Source: Frigoribacterium endophyticum
Lineage (GTDB): Bacteria; Actinomycetota; Actinomycetes; Actinomycetales; Microbacteriaceae
Assembly (NCBI RefSeq): GCF_011759585.1
Contig: NZ_JAAOYV010000002.1
Location: 493,510-557,509 of the forward strand
Length of the DNA stretch: 64,000 bases
Direction: 5' to 3'
A model generated the notes under the pieces. That model was not told the origin of the DNA. It searched no databases and saw only the letters and a program-made list of their open reading frames with translations. Every line of letters starts with the position of its first letter. Positions within the stretch are counted from its first letter, which is position 1. The translations under genes were made by a program, and so were the position numbers. Positions 32,075 through 41,896 of the stretch are shown in pieces.

Positions 32075-34120
32075 CTAGAGCTGCTCGGCGAGCTCCCGGT
32101 CGAGCTCCTCGATGCCCGTGACGGGCAGGCGGCAGACGAAGTCGTGGCAGAGGTACGCGGTCACGTGGCCGCGCACCGCCCGACGACCGGCGAACAGCTC
32201 GAAGCCGGCGTCGGCGAGGGCCTCGGCGGCGTCCTCCCCGACGACGCCGACGAGCACGCCGGGGCCGAGCGTGCGCCGCGCCCGCGCCCCGAGGTCGAAC
32301 GCCGGCACCAGCGTCGTCGGGCCCTCGACAGCCGCAGCGCCAGCCGCAGCGCCAGCTGCAGCGTCGGACGCCGCGTCCGCGCCCGCCACGACGGCGGGCT
32401 CGACGACGACCAGCTGCGTCGACGGCGCGGCGAGCTCGGCGAGCAGGGCGAACGTCGTGCCGAACGCGACGGGGGCGTCGAGGGCCCGGGCCGAGCCGGG
32501 GGCGACGGCGCGCTCTGCGGCGGACCGCCACCGCGCCTCCCCCGTCATGCGGTGCAGGGTGAGGGCGGCGGTCGCCGTGGCGCTGAGCCCCGAGGGGTAG
32601 GCGCCCTCGGAGGGGTCGGCCGCCAGCGCCGTGCCGTGGCCGCGCAGCACCGGGTCGGCACCCTCGGGCGCGGCGAACGGCACCGCGGCGGCGGGGTCGT
32701 CGACGAGGGTGCGCTCGAGCAGCTCGCGGGCCGCGACCGCGTAGCGCGGCAGGCCGGTCGCGAGCGTCAGCTGCAGCAGCCCCTCGGCGAACATGCCGTG
32801 GTCCTCGAGCGTCGCGACGGCCGTCGAGACGCCGGACGCGGTGGAGGCGCGGAGCAGCCGCCCGTCGCGGGTCACGTGCTCGTCGAGCAGCAGGTCGGCC
32901 GCCGCCCGGGCCGCCGCGACCCACTCGGGCCGGTCGTGCCGCGCGCCGGCCTCGGCCAGGGCGGCGATGGCGAGCCCGTTCCACCCGGTCAGCACCTTCT
33001 CGTCGACGGGCGGAGGCTCGTGCCGGGCCCGCTCGTCGGCGTCGAGGGCGTACCAGCCGCCCTCCACGCGGCGGCCGTCGATCGTGCTCTCGGAGTCCTG
33101 GGCGGAGGCGAACGCCCCGCGCGGGGTGCGCAGCCGGCCGAGCAGCACGTCGGCGATGCCCGAGGCGACCGACAGCGGGTCGGGAGCGGTGCGGGCGGCG
33201 GCGGCCGCGCCTCCCGCGGGCTGCTCCGACGACGACGACGACGCGGGCTCCCCGACCAGGCCCGGCTCGAGCAGGGCCAGGCGCGAGTACGCCGTCAGCA
33301 GCAGCGCGTTGTCGTAGAGCATGCGTTCGTAGTGCGGATCGTGCCAGTCGCGCCGGGTCGAGTAGCGGAAGAACCCGCCCTCGACGGGGTCGCGGAGCGG
33401 CGACGCGGCCATCGCCCGGAGGGTGCGCGAGGCGAGCGCCAGGGCGGCCCGGTCTCCCCCGGCGCCGAGGCCGAGCAGGGCCAGCTGCGCCGGCGCGACC
33501 GGGAACTTCGGCGCGCCGCCGAAGCCGCCGTGCTCGACGTCCTCCGCCGCGCCGACGCGGGCGGCCGCGTGCCGGAGCGCCTCGGTCGACGGCAGCGGCG
33601 CGTGCTCCGCCGGAGGCGCGGGCTGCGCCGCGAGGGCCGCCGCCACGCCGCGGGCGGTCGCGTCCACCTCGCCCCGACGGGTCGTCCAGGCCTCGGTGAC
33701 GGCGTCGAGCACCTGGCGGAAGGCCGGGTGCCCCTGCACCGGCTGCGGCGGGAAGTAGGTGCCCGCGAAGAACGTCTGCCCCTCGGGCGTCGCGAAGACG
33801 GTGAGGGGCCAGCCGAGCTGCTCGGTGAAGGCCGAGGCGGCGGCGAGGTAGCTCGAGTCGACGTCGGGGTGCTCCTCGCGGTCGACCTTGACGGCGACGA
33901 AGCGCTCGTTGAGGTGCCCGGCGAGCTCGGGGTCGCTGAAGCTCTCGCGGGCCATCACGTGGCACCAGTGGCAGGTCGCGTAGCCGATCGAGACGAGCAC
34001 GGGCACGTCGCGGCGGGCGGCCTCGTCGAAGGCCTCCTGGCCCCAGGGCCACCAGTCGACGGGGTTGTCGGCGTGCGAGCGCAGGTACGGGCTGACGGCG
34101 TCGGCGAGTCGGTTCGTCAT
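32075..34120 (-). CDS. DUF255 thioredoxin-domain protein (YyaL family)
   Basis: 681 residues. The N-terminal DUF255 thioredoxin-like domain starts NPVDWWPWG and has the redox-type pair in [15 protein letters not shown] (~45-60), plus [10 protein letters not shown] long (alpha/alpha)6-barrel region resembling N-acylglucosamine 2-epimerases follows ([30 protein letters not shown]). Cellular role is unknown. Ala-rich inserts around residues 260-280 and 560-580. The ATG at 34120 is fixed by a -10 (TAGCGT) 7 nt upstream; an in-frame start 96 nt further upstream falls in the hairpin region and is rejected. Confidence 0.88.
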   Translation of the reverse strand: MTNRLADAVSPYLRSHADNPVDWWPWGQEAFDEAARRDVPVLVSIGYATCHWCHVMARESFSDPELAGHLNERFVAVKVDREEHPDVDSSYLAAASAFTEQLGWPLTVFATPEGQTFFAGTYFPPQPVQGHPAFRQVLDAVTEAWTTRRGEVDATARGVAAALAAQPAPPAEHAPLPSTEALRHAAARVGAAEDVEHGGFGGAPKFPVAPAQLALLGLGAGGDRAALALASRTLRAMAASPLRDPVEGGFFRYSTRRDWHDPHYERMLYDNALLLTAYSRLALLEPGLVGEPASSSSSEQPAGGAAAAARTAPDPLSVASGIADVLLGRLRTPRGAFASAQDSESTIDGRRVEGGWYALDADERARHEPPPVDEKVLTGWNGLAIAALAEAGARHDRPEWVAAARAAADLLLDEHVTRDGRLLRASTASGVSTAVATLEDHGMFAEGLLQLTLATGLPRYAVAARELLERTLVDDPAAAVPFAAPEGADPVLRGHGTALAADPSEGAYPSGLSATATAALTLHRMTGEARWRSAAERAVAPGSARALDAPVAFGTTFALLAELAAPSTQLVVVEPAVVAGADAASDAAAGAAAGAAAVEGPTTLVPAFDLGARARRTLGPGVLVGVVGEDAAEALADAGFELFAGRRAVRGHVTAYLCHDFVCRLPVTGIEELDRELAEQL

Positions 34121-34127
34121 GCGCCCC

Positions 34128-34133
34128 ACGCTA
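34128..34133 (-). promoter_or_regulatory. -10 element (TAGCGT) of the DUF255 gene
   Basis: TAGCGT on the minus strand, 7 nt before the ATG at 34120; leaderless layout. Confidence 0.5.
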
Positions 34134-34178
34134 GGCGCGTGCGGGCGGGGCGTCCCGCCGCGGCCGCCTCGGGGAACT

Positions 34179-34228
34179 GCGTTCCGTGCGATGAACCGCG
34201 CTACATCGCGGTTCATCGCACGGAACGC
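34179..34228. terminator. Perfect 22-bp inverted repeat with 6-nt loop
   Basis: Arms 34179-34200 and 34207-34228 are exact reverse complements; loop CTACAT. A partial third arm (CGGTTCAT) follows at 34228. It lies 90 bp after the prpC stop, so termination of the prp operon is likely, but the length and perfection also fit a REP-like palindrome. Confidence 0.65.
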
Positions 34229-34317
34229 GGTTCATGGCGTGACGTGGGCCGGCAGGCGAGGCGGGCCGGCGAGGTGGGGCCGGCGGGGCGGGCAGGCGCG
34301 GCGCGCCGGCGGGGCCG

Positions 34318-35508
34318 TCAGGCGCGCGCCGGCACGGCTCGCTGCGCGGGCCCGTCGTAGTGCGACAGCGGGCGGATCAGCGAGTTCGCCTCCCGCTGCT
34401 CGAGCACGTGGGCGCTCCAGCCGAGCACCCGGGCCGCGACGAACAGCGGCGTGAAGACCGGGGTCTCGAAGCCCATCAGGTGGTACGCGAAGCCCGACGG
34501 CCAGTCGACGTTCGGCTTCAGCCCCTTGCGGTCGAGCACGCCCGCGGCCAGCGCGTCGTACACCGCGGCGAGCTCGTCGACCCGGGTGTCGCCGGAGGCG
34601 CGGGCACGGTCGACGAGGCCGGCCAGCGCCTCCTCCATGGTCGGCACGCGGCTGTCGCCGTCCTTGTAGACGCGGTGCCCGAAGCCCATGATCTTCTCCC
34701 GGCGGGCGAGCGCGGCGTCGAGCCAGGCGAGGGCGCCGTCGGCCCCGCCGTCGTCGGCGACCCGTTCGAGCAGCTCGAGGGCGGCCTCGTTCGCCCCGCC
34801 GTGCAGGGGGCCCTTGAGCGCCCCGACCGCCGCGACGAGCGCGGAGTGCAGGTCGGAGAGCGTCGAGGCCACCACGCGGGCGGTGAAGGTCGACGCGTTG
34901 AACGAGTGCTCGGCGTAGAGCACCATCGACGTGTCGAGGGCCCGCACGTCGAGCTCGTCGGCCTCCCGGCCGAAGACGCGGTGCAGGAGGTCCGCCGACC
35001 AGCCGAGGTCGTCGCGCGGGGGCACCGACGGCAGGTCGTGGCGGCGCCGCTGGTCGTAGGCGATGACGCCGGGCAGCGCCGCGAAGACCCTCGTCGCGAG
35101 GCGCCGCGCGGCGGCCGGGTCGTGCACGCCGGGGGCGGTGCTCGGCTCGGGCTCGGCGGCGCCCAGGGCGCTGATCGCGGTGCGGACGACGTCCATCGGG
35201 TGGGCCGAGGTGGGGATGAGGTCGATGACGTGCTGCAGGCCGGGCGCGAGCGGCCGCGCGGCCCGGAGCTCGGCGTCGAAGGCGACGCGCTGCTCCGGCG
35301 TCGGCAGCTCGCCGTGCAGCAGGAGGTGGGCGACGTCCTCAACGTCGCAGCGGGCGGCGAGCTCCTGCACGGGGTAGCCGCGGTAGAGCAGCGACCCGCT
35401 CGTCGGGTCGACGGACGACACGGCCGTCCGGTCGACCACCACCCCGGCGAGGCCCTTGTGCAGCTCGGGGGCGGACGCCGCCGCGGGGGCGGTGAGGGTG
35501 TCGCTCAT
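34318..35508 (-). CDS. prpC: 2-methylcitrate synthase / citrate synthase family
   Basis: 396-residue citrate-synthase-fold enzyme, condensing propionyl-CoA with oxaloacetate. Catalytic histidines are in GPLHGGANEAALELL and MGFGHRVYK; the late PNVDWPSGFAYHLMGF stretch is typical of methylcitrate synthases. Assignment to PrpC rather than housekeeping GltA rests on its place downstream of prpD and prpB. ATG at 35508 has GAAGGAG 5 nt upstream; the GTG six bases earlier is part of that leader. A 100-bp Gly/Val-codon-like low-complexity gap separates it from prpB. Confidence 0.92.
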   Translation of the reverse strand: MSDTLTAPAAASAPELHKGLAGVVVDRTAVSSVDPTSGSLLYRGYPVQELAARCDVEDVAHLLLHGELPTPEQRVAFDAELRAARPLAPGLQHVIDLIPTSAHPMDVVRTAISALGAAEPEPSTAPGVHDPAAARRLATRVFAALPGVIAYDQRRRHDLPSVPPRDDLGWSADLLHRVFGREADELDVRALDTSMVLYAEHSFNASTFTARVVASTLSDLHSALVAAVGALKGPLHGGANEAALELLERVADDGGADGALAWLDAALARREKIMGFGHRVYKDGDSRVPTMEEALAGLVDRARASGDTRVDELAAVYDALAAGVLDRKGLKPNVDWPSGFAYHLMGFETPVFTPLFVAARVLGWSAHVLEQREANSLIRPLSHYDGPAQRAVPARA

Positions 35509-35608
35509 GGTCACTCCTTCGTGAGGTGAGGCGGTGCCGGCGACGGTGCCGGCGGGCGGTGCGGTGGTGCGGGTGGTGCGGTGCGGCGGCGCAGGCGGCG
35601 CCGGGTGC

Positions 35609-36511
35609 TCAGCGCTCGACGGTGAAGTCGAACACGTCGCCGTCGAAGGCCGAGTAGCCCTCGTAGTCGATCAGGTCGTAGAGGTCGGCGCGGTGCTGCA
35701 TTCGGTCGAGGAGGCGCGCCTGGGTGCCCCTCTCGGCCAGCTCGTCCAGGCCGCGGGAGGCCTCGCCCATCGCGAGGCGCAGCAGGCTCACGGGCCAGAT
35801 GACGATCCGCACCCCGGCGTCGCGCAGCTCGTCGACGGTGTGCAGCCGCCCCTTGCCGAACTCGGTCATGTTGGCGAGCACGGGCACGTCGACCGCGGAG
35901 GCCACGGCCTCGAACTCGGCGAGCCCGGTGAGCGCCTCGGGGAAGACCGCGTCGGCCCCCGCGTCGACGAGGGCGCGCACCCGGTCGACGGCGACGTCGA
36001 GCCCCTCGAGCGCCCGGACGTCGGTGCGCGCCATGACCAGGAAGTCGGGGTCGCGGCGCCCCTCGACGGCCGCCCGCACACGCTTCACGGCCGTGTCGAG
36101 GTCGACGACCTGCTTGCCGTCGAGGTGGCCGCACCGCTTGGGGTTCACCTGGTCCTCGACGTGCATGCCCGCGACTCCCGCGTCCTCCAGGGTCTGCACG
36201 GTGCGCGCCGCGTTCATGGGCTCGCCGAAGCCCGTGTCGGCGTCGACGAGCGTCGGCAGGTCGGTCATGCGCGCGATCTGGCCGGCCCGCTGGGCGACCT
36301 CGGTGAGGGTGGTGAGGCCGATGTCGGGCAGGCCGAGGTCGGCGGCGACGACCGCGCCCGAGACGTAGACGCCCTCGAAGCCCTTGCGCTCGATCAGGCG
36401 CGCGCTGAGGGGGTTGAACGCCCCGGGCAGCCGCAGCACGTCGTCGGTGCCGCGCAGCCGCTCACAGAACAGCCGCCGCTTCTCGGCCGGGGCCAGCGTC
36501 GAGTACAGCAT
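35609..36511 (-). CDS. prpB: Methylisocitrate lyase
   Basis: 300-residue PEP mutase/isocitrate lyase superfamily enzyme cleaving 2-methylisocitrate to pyruvate and succinate. The catalytic loop KRCGHLDGK lies at ~122-130 and metal/substrate residues in VDADTGFGEP. Short form typical of PrpB, not of AceA. The ATG overlaps the prpD stop by one base (TGATG). Confidence 0.94.
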   Translation of the reverse strand: MLYSTLAPAEKRRLFCERLRGTDDVLRLPGAFNPLSARLIERKGFEGVYVSGAVVAADLGLPDIGLTTLTEVAQRAGQIARMTDLPTLVDADTGFGEPMNAARTVQTLEDAGVAGMHVEDQVNPKRCGHLDGKQVVDLDTAVKRVRAAVEGRRDPDFLVMARTDVRALEGLDVAVDRVRALVDAGADAVFPEALTGLAEFEAVASAVDVPVLANMTEFGKGRLHTVDELRDAGVRIVIWPVSLLRLAMGEASRGLDELAERGTQARLLDRMQHRADLYDLIDYEGYSAFDGDVFDFTVER

Positions 36512-38043
36512 CAGAACAGCCCCTCGGGCGACGCGGCGTCGACCTCGCGCAGGCTGCCCTCCGGCGGCGTCACGGTGAGCCCGGCGAGCTCGTCGGGGCG
36601 CAGGCTCCGGAGTCGCGGGGCCAGCTCCAGGAACCGCTCGACCTCCTCGTCGGCGAGCACCCCCTCGGCGAGCGTGCGGAACTTGCGCACGTAGTCGGCC
36701 CGGGCGAACGGCCGCGCGCCGAGCGGGTGCGCGTCGGCCACGGCGATCTCGTCGACGAGGCTCGACCCGTCGACGAACTCGACCTCGATGCGCCCGCCGA
36801 ACGCCTTCTCGGCGGGGTCGACGGAGTGGTACCGCCTCGTCCACTCGGCGTCCTCGGCGGTGCTGATGCGACTCCACAGCTCCACGGTGTCGGGGCGCTG
36901 CGCGCGCTCGGGCGCGTAGCTGCGCTCGTGGTGCCACGCGCCGTCCTGCAGGGCGACGGCGACGATGTAGGGGATGGAGTGGTCGAGCGTCTCGCGGCTG
37001 GCCCGCGGGTCGTACTTCTGCGGGTCGCCCGCGCCCGAGCCGATGACGACGTGCGTGTGGTGGCTCGTGTGCAGCACGATGCGCCGGACGGCCGCGGGGT
37101 CGCGCAGCTCGGGCCGCTCACGGCCGAGACGGCGGGCGAGGTCGATCCAGGCCTGCGCCTGGTACTCGGCGCTGTGCTCCTTCGTGTAGCTGTCGAGGAT
37201 GGCCCGCTTCGACTCGCCCGGGGCCGGCAGCGGCACGCTGTACCGGGCGTCGGGGCCGTCGAGGAGGCGCGCGATCACGCCGTCCTCGCCCTCCCAGATC
37301 GGGCTGGGGCTCGTCTGGCCGCGGAGCGCGCGGTCGATCGCCTCGACCGCCTGCTTGCCCGCGAAGGCCGGGGCGTAGGCCTTCCAGGTCGAGATGAGGC
37401 CCTTGCGCGACTGCCGCGTCGCGGTCGTCGTGTGCAGCGCCTGGGCGATGGCCTGGGCGGTGGTCTCGACGTCGAGGCCGAGCAGGGCTCCGATGCCGCC
37501 GGCCGCGCTCGGGCCGAGGTGGGCGACGTGGTCGATCTTGTGGGCGTGCAGGCTGATCGCGCGGGTCAGGTCGATCTGCAGCTCGTAGCCGGCCACCAGG
37601 CCGCGGAGCAGCTGCTCGCCCGTGGCGCCGACGTGCTGGGCGACGGCGAGCACGGGCGGCACGTTGTCGCCGGGGTGCGAGTACTCGGCGGCGAGGAAGG
37701 TGTCGTGGAAGTCGAGCTCGCGCACGGCCACGCCGTTCGCCCAGGCGGCCCACTCGGGCTGGACCCGCCGGTCGGGGTCGAGGCCGACGACGGTCGCGCC
37801 GTCGTGGCGGGCCGACCGGTGCTGCAGCCGCGCCGCGGCCTGGGCCCGGGCGGCGACGACGGGTGCGCGGTGCAGGCTCGCGGCGGCGACGGCCGCGTTG
37901 TCGATCACGCGGTTGACGACCATCTCGGCGACGTCGTCGTCGACGGCGACCGGGTCGACCGCGACCGCGGCGAGGCGGTGGGCCAGCTCGTCGCGCCGCG
38001 CGAGCGGGTCGTCGGACCGGTGGACGTGCACGTCGTTGAGCAT
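36511..38043 (-). CDS. prpD: 2-methylcitrate dehydratase
   Basis: 510-residue MmgE/PrpD family dehydratase, forming methylaconitate or methylisocitrate. Recognised by [14 protein letters not shown] (~110), [12 protein letters not shown] and [20 protein letters not shown]. First gene of prpDBC for propionate catabolism. The start at ATG 38043 (or the GTG 3 bases upstream) follows a -10 TAGAGT. That -10 begins with the stop codon of the upstream EamA gene. No prpR regulator is nearby. Confidence 0.93.
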   Translation of the reverse strand: MLNDVHVHRSDDPLARRDELAHRLAAVAVDPVAVDDDVAEMVVNRVIDNAAVAAASLHRAPVVAARAQAAARLQHRSARHDGATVVGLDPDRRVQPEWAAWANGVAVRELDFHDTFLAAEYSHPGDNVPPVLAVAQHVGATGEQLLRGLVAGYELQIDLTRAISLHAHKIDHVAHLGPSAAGGIGALLGLDVETTAQAIAQALHTTTATRQSRKGLISTWKAYAPAFAGKQAVEAIDRALRGQTSPSPIWEGEDGVIARLLDGPDARYSVPLPAPGESKRAILDSYTKEHSAEYQAQAWIDLARRLGRERPELRDPAAVRRIVLHTSHHTHVVIGSGAGDPQKYDPRASRETLDHSIPYIVAVALQDGAWHHERSYAPERAQRPDTVELWSRISTAEDAEWTRRYHSVDPAEKAFGGRIEVEFVDGSSLVDEIAVADAHPLGARPFARADYVRKFRTLAEGVLADEEVERFLELAPRLRSLRPDELAGLTVTPPEGSLREVDAASPEGLF

Positions 38044-38053
38044 CACGACGCTC

Positions 38054-38059
38054 ACTCTA
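38054..38059 (-). promoter_or_regulatory. -10 element (TAGAGT) of prpDBC overlapping the EamA stop codon
   Basis: TAGAGT on the minus strand ends 10 nt before ATG 38043 (7 nt before GTG 38046). Its TAG is the stop codon of the upstream transporter gene. Confidence 0.5.
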
Positions 38060-39076
38060 GGCGTCGGGCACCGGGGCCTGTCGAGGGGTCGCGGGAGGCG
38101 CGGGCGGGGTCGCGGGAGGCGCGGGCGGGGCTCCGGGCGCGGTCCTCCCCGCCCGCGGCCCCGTGACGACCGCCACGACGCCGACGAGCACGAGCGCGAG
38201 GCCCAGCCAGCCGAGCGGCGTCAGGCGCTCGCCCACGACGACGACCGCGAGCAGGGTGGCGACGACGGGCTCGAGCAGCGTGACGGTGGTCGCGCGGGAG
38301 CTCGACACCGTGCGGAGCCCCCGGCCGAAGAGCAGGTACGCGATGAACATCGGGCCCAGGGCGAGGTACGCGTGCACGCCGACCGACGTCGCCGACTGCA
38401 CGATCGACCCGCCCGTCGCGAGCAGCACCGGCACCAGCAGCGCGGCCCCGACGCCGAACTGGGCGGCCATGGCGCCCCGCGACGGGTGCCCCTGCTGGAT
38501 GAGCCGGCCGGCGGTGTAGGTGTAGGCCGCGTAGGCGAGGCCCGCGAGCAGGCCGAGGGCGACGCCGCCCACGAGGCCGGCGCCCGGGGCGAGGGCCTCG
38601 CGGGGGTCGGGCCCCGCCCCGGCGACGACCGCAACGTCGGTCGGCGGCCCGGCGTGGCCGACGCTCGCGAGGAGCGCCACGCCCACGACGGCGGCCCCGG
38701 CGGAGGCGAGCCAGCGCCGCTCGAGGGGGCGGCGCCGGGCGGGCGGGTCGAGCAGCCGCTCGAGCAGCGCGGCGAACAGGGGCGCCGTGCCGAGCGAGAC
38801 GACGTTGCCGACGGCGACGCCGGCGAGCGACATCGAGCTGTAGAAGGCGAGGGGGTAGACGGCGACCCCGACGGCTCCGGGGGCGATCCAGCGCCAGCTG
38901 CCCGCGCCTCCTCGGAGCACCGCCGCGGCGAGGCGCGGGGCCGTGAGGGCCAGCAGGATGCCGCCGACCGTCATGGTGGCGGCCCCCGTCGCCAGCGGGC
39001 TGACCGTCCCGCCGACGAGGCTCGCGGCCGTGCCGGTCGTGCCCCAGAGCAGGGCGGCGAGGACGATGGCGATCAC
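38057..39076 (-). CDS. EamA/DMT-family transporter
   Basis: 339-residue inner-membrane protein with ten predicted helices in two EamA repeats (the first at [16 protein letters not shown], the second at [17 protein letters not shown]), likely exporting a small metabolite. The C-terminus is a Pro/Ala tail produced by two 21-bp DNA repeats. An ATG at 39085 is the first in-frame start, but a -10 (TACGAT, 39084-39089) overlaps it; GTG 39076 lies exactly 7 nt after that -10 and is preferred. Substrate unknown. Confidence 0.85.
   Translation of the reverse strand: MIAIVLAALLWGTTGTAASLVGGTVSPLATGAATMTVGGILLALTAPRLAAAVLRGGAGSWRWIAPGAVGVAVYPLAFYSSMSLAGVAVGNVVSLGTAPLFAALLERLLDPPARRRPLERRWLASAGAAVVGVALLASVGHAGPPTDVAVVAGAGPDPREALAPGAGLVGGVALGLLAGLAYAAYTYTAGRLIQQGHPSRGAMAAQFGVGAALLVPVLLATGGSIVQSATSVGVHAYLALGPMFIAYLLFGRGLRTVSSSRATTVTLLEPVVATLLAVVVVGERLTPLGWLGLALVLVGVVAVVTGPRAGRTAPGAPPAPPATPPAPPATPRQAPVPDA
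38089..38130. repeat. Tandem 21-bp duplication inside the EamA gene
   Basis: Two exact 21-bp copies (each containing GGAGGCGCGG) encode the repeated Pro/Ala tail PPAPPAT of the transporter. Confidence 0.8.
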
Positions 39077-39083
39077 CGTCGTC

Positions 39084-39089
39084 ATCGTA
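39084..39089 (-). promoter_or_regulatory. -10 element (TACGAT) of the EamA gene
   Basis: TACGAT on the minus strand, overlapping an in-frame ATG and lying 7 nt before GTG 39076; supports the GTG as a leaderless start. Confidence 0.45.
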
Positions 39090-39175
39090 GGGCGCGGGCA
39101 CCGCGCGGGTCTGCCCGTGACGCCGTGGCGCAGGGGCGTGCGGAGCGCCGCCCCCGGACGGCGGGGGCGCGGCCG

Positions 39176-40897
39176 TCAGGAGGCGGGGGTCGGCTCCTCC
39201 CCCGCGCTGAACCGGTCGACGAGGGCGCGCTTCAGCACCTTGCCGCTGGGGCCGATCGGCAGGGCGTCGAGCACGTGGACGACCCGCGGGAACTTGTACG
39301 CGGCGATCTCGTCGGAGACGTGGGCGATCAGCTGCTCGGGGGTGGCCGTGGCGCCGGGGCGGAGCACGACCGCCGCCTCGATCTCCTGCCCGTGCACCGC
39401 GTGGGGCACGCCGAACACGGCCGCCATGGCGACGTCGGGGTGGGTGGCGAGCACCTCCTCGACCTGCCGCGGGTACACGTTGTAGCCGTTGCGGATGATC
39501 ATGTCCTTCGTGCGGTCGACGATCGTGAGGTAGCCGTCGTCGTCCTTCGTGCCGAGGTCGCCGGTGCGGAACCAGCCGTCGACGATGGCCGCGGCCGTGT
39601 CGTCGGGGCGGTTCAGGTACCCGTTCATCAGGTTGTGGCCGCGGATCACGAGCTCGCCGATCTCGCCGTGCGGCAGCAGGACGATCGCGTCGGCGGAGCC
39701 CGGGTCGGCGATCTCGACGTCGACGCCCCAGATCGGCGTGCCGATCGTGCCGGGCCGCGGCGGGCGGCCGACGTGGTTGAAGGTGGCGACCGGGGAGGTC
39801 TCGGTGAGGCCGTAGCCCTCGTGGATCGGAGCGTCGAAGACGGCCTGGAAGCGCTCGAGGACGGCGAGCGGCAGGGAGGCGCCGCCCGAGATCGCGTACC
39901 GGAGCGCCGGTCGTGCCTCGGTGCGCGTCGCGGCGTCGAGCAGCGCCATGTACATCGTCGGGACGCCCATGAAGATCTCGCAGCCGTGCTCGACCATGGC
40001 CGCGAGCGCGCCGTCGCCGTCGAACTTCGGCAGCATGACGATCGTGGCGCCGGCCCGGAAGCCGGTGTTCATCGTGCAGGTCTGCCCGAAGGTGTGGAAG
40101 AGCGGCAGCGCCCCGAGCAGCACGTCGCCGCGGGTCATGTCGAAGGTCGTCATGAGGTTGGTGTTCACCTGCTCGAGCAGGGCGAAGTGCGAGCCCTCGG
40201 CCCCCTTGGGCTGGCCCGTCGTGCCGCTCGTGTACAGGATCGTGGCGGTGTCGAACGGGTCGCGGGGCACGTAGGTGTCGAGCGGCTCGCTCGCCTCGGC
40301 GAGCGCCTCGAGGCGGTCGTGCCCGGTGCCGTGCGGGTCGACGGACGAGGGAGGCGCCAGCACGGTCACGACGTCGACCCCGGCGAGCGCGGCGCCGGCG
40401 GCGCCCTCGGCGAGCAGCGGTGCGGCGCAGACGAGCATCGTCGCCCCGCTGTCGCGCAGCACGTACTCGATCTCGTGCTGCTTGAGCAGCGCGTGGACGG
40501 GCACCGCGACGGCGCCGAGGGCGAGGGTCGCGTAGTAGACGCGGGGGAAGTCGGCGACGTTGGGCACGAGCATCGCGACGCGGGAGCCCTCGGTGACGCC
40601 CTTGGCGCGGAGCGCGCCGGCGTAGGCGAGGGTCTGCGCCCACAGCTCGGCGTAGGTGGTCCGCTGGTCGCCGACGATGACGGCGACGTCGTCGGGGAAC
40701 CGCCGCGCCGACTCGGCGAGGACAGCGGCGACGGAGGCGGTGGCGCGGGTGGGTGCGGTGCTCCGGTCGCCCGGGGCGCCGGGGCCGGGGCGGGTCCCGG
40801 TGCCGGAGCCGGGGCTCGGGCTCGGGCTCGGGCTGGTGCTGGTGCTGGTGCCGGTGCCGGTGCCGGTGCTGGCCGGGGTCTCCGTGGTGCTGGTCAT
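39176..40897 (-). CDS. AMP-dependent acyl-CoA synthetase
   Basis: 573-residue ANL-superfamily ligase that adenylates a carboxylic acid and forms its CoA thioester. P-loop ILYTSGTTGQPKG, YGLTETSP, GWFRTGDLG, hinge DRTKDMIIRNGYNVYP and catalytic Lys in PSGKVLKR are all present. The first ~45 residues are a Gly/Thr/Ser/Pro dipeptide-like tract encoded by hexanucleotide repeats. Proximity to prpDBC suggests short-chain or propionate-related substrates, but fatty acid use is equally possible. GGAGA lies ~8 nt upstream of the ATG. Confidence 0.9.
   Translation of the reverse strand: MTSTTETPASTGTGTGTSTSTSPSPSPSPGSGTGTRPGPGAPGDRSTAPTRATASVAAVLAESARRFPDDVAVIVGDQRTTYAELWAQTLAYAGALRAKGVTEGSRVAMLVPNVADFPRVYYATLALGAVAVPVHALLKQHEIEYVLRDSGATMLVCAAPLLAEGAAGAALAGVDVVTVLAPPSSVDPHGTGHDRLEALAEASEPLDTYVPRDPFDTATILYTSGTTGQPKGAEGSHFALLEQVNTNLMTTFDMTRGDVLLGALPLFHTFGQTCTMNTGFRAGATIVMLPKFDGDGALAAMVEHGCEIFMGVPTMYMALLDAATRTEARPALRYAISGGASLPLAVLERFQAVFDAPIHEGYGLTETSPVATFNHVGRPPRPGTIGTPIWGVDVEIADPGSADAIVLLPHGEIGELVIRGHNLMNGYLNRPDDTAAAIVDGWFRTGDLGTKDDDGYLTIVDRTKDMIIRNGYNVYPRQVEEVLATHPDVAMAAVFGVPHAVHGQEIEAAVVLRPGATATPEQLIAHVSDEIAAYKFPRVVHVLDALPIGPSGKVLKRALVDRFSAGEEPTPAS
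40812..40871. repeat. Hexanucleotide repeat tract in the acyl-CoA synthetase N-terminus
   Basis: Ten consecutive hexamers in three variant blocks: (GGGCTC)3 GGGCTG (GTGCTG)2 (GTGCCG)3 GTGCTG. On the coding strand it gives Gly-Thr/Ser-Thr/Ser-Pro dipeptides. Length change by whole units keeps the frame. Confidence 0.85.
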
Positions 40898-40937
40898 GGG
40901 TGGTCTCCGTCTCCGTTGACGTGCGAGTTCCTCGGAT

Positions 40938-40943
40938 CATACG
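40938..40943 (-). promoter_or_regulatory. Putative -10 (TATGAT) of the acyl-CoA synthetase gene
   Basis: TATGAT on the minus strand about 40 bp before the ATG, giving a leader of roughly 30 nt that includes GGAGA. No clear -35. Confidence 0.4.
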
Positions 40944-41016
40944 TCTGCATCCGTCCACCGCAGGGGCGAGTGCCAGGTGGTCGGCGAGGTGCCTCAGGTG
41001 AGGCTCGCCGGCCTCG

Positions 41017-41895
41017 TCAGGTGAGGCCGGCGCCGCCGTCCGTCTCCTCGGCCCACTCGCTCCGGCCGACGCCCCGCCGGGCGAGGTCGCGGGCACCGCG
41101 TCCCTGACGCAGACGAGCGGGGCGGTGGTGCACGTCGTCGAGCAGAGGTGCGCCGTGGCGGGCCCCGACGTCGGTGGTGAACGCCGCGGGAGGGAGCGAC
41201 GCGGTGACGCCGAGCTCGCGGAGCGGCCGGTGCTCGTCCCACACGCCCCGCAGCCCGGAGAGCGCGGCGTCGACGCGGTCGAGCCAGTCGGGGCGCAGGG
41301 CGTGCCAGCGGGTCGGGCCGTCGACGACGACGTCGGTGAAGCCGGCGCGGCGCAGGGTGACGAGGTGCCGCGAGACGGCCGACCACCCGATGCCGAGGGA
41401 CTCGTGAGCGAGCGAGGCGAGGTCGCCGGAGCTGTGCTCACCGACGCAGAGCTGCTCGATGATCCACACCTCGACCGGGTCGGCCAGCACCTCGAACGGA
41501 GTCCGCGAGCGCCGCCAGCTCGGAGCCCGCTGCCCCTGCTCCCGCCCTCGGCCCGGCTCCCGCTCCGCGCCCAGCTCCCCCGCCACCGCCCGGAGCCCGT
41601 CGTGCCCCGAGGAGGAGTCGCCCGCCAGAAAAGCCGATCCACTCCAGCGTGGAGCAGCCCCCTCCGGCTGCCCCCACGACCGCGCGCCCTCCTCCCCCGC
41701 TCCTGCACTCCAGAGTGGAGCGCGACCCCCCGCCTCACACTGCGAGTCAGACCCTGCTCCTCCACTCCAGAGTGGATCGACCTTCTCGGCGACCGGCTCC
41801 GGGCGCAGCAGCTCGTCGGCCGCCCCGGCCGCGGCACGGGCGACGTCGCGGCCGACGTCACGGCCGACGGCGCGACCCACCGCTGGCTCGCTCAC
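41017..41895 (-). CDS. ArsR-type winged-helix regulator with long N-terminal extension
   Basis: The ArsR-like domain begins FEVLADPVEVWIIEQL (around residue 134 from GTG 41895) and has recognition helix IGWSAVSRHLVTLRRAG followed by a beta-wing; a C-terminal segment of ~60 residues follows. The upstream frame stays open to GTG 41895, one base after the previous gene's stop. However, residues ~1-125 are low-complexity with atypical A/T-ending codons and three PxWS repeats encoded by 16-bp DNA dyads. Either this is a disordered extension, or the real start is later (for example GTG 41586) and the dyads are an operator region. Regulated genes are unknown. Confidence 0.65.
   Translation of the reverse strand: MSEPAVGRAVGRDVGRDVARAAAGAADELLRPEPVAEKVDPLWSGGAGSDSQCEAGGRAPLWSAGAGEEGARSWGQPEGAAPRWSGSAFLAGDSSSGHDGLRAVAGELGAEREPGRGREQGQRAPSWRRSRTPFEVLADPVEVWIIEQLCVGEHSSGDLASLAHESLGIGWSAVSRHLVTLRRAGFTDVVVDGPTRWHALRPDWLDRVDAALSGLRGVWDEHRPLRELGVTASLPPAAFTTDVGARHGAPLLDDVHHRPARLRQGRGARDLARRGVGRSEWAEETDGGAGLT
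41638..41776. promoter_or_regulatory. Three operator-like 16-bp dyads (TCCACTC-N2-GAGTGGA)
   Basis: Copies at 41638-41653 (one mismatch), 41704-41719 (one mismatch) and 41761-41776 (perfect), spaced 66 and 57 bp start to start. Arm length and symmetry fit a homodimeric regulator such as the adjacent ArsR-type protein. They lie within its extended reading frame. Confidence 0.5.
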
Positions 41896-41896
41896 G

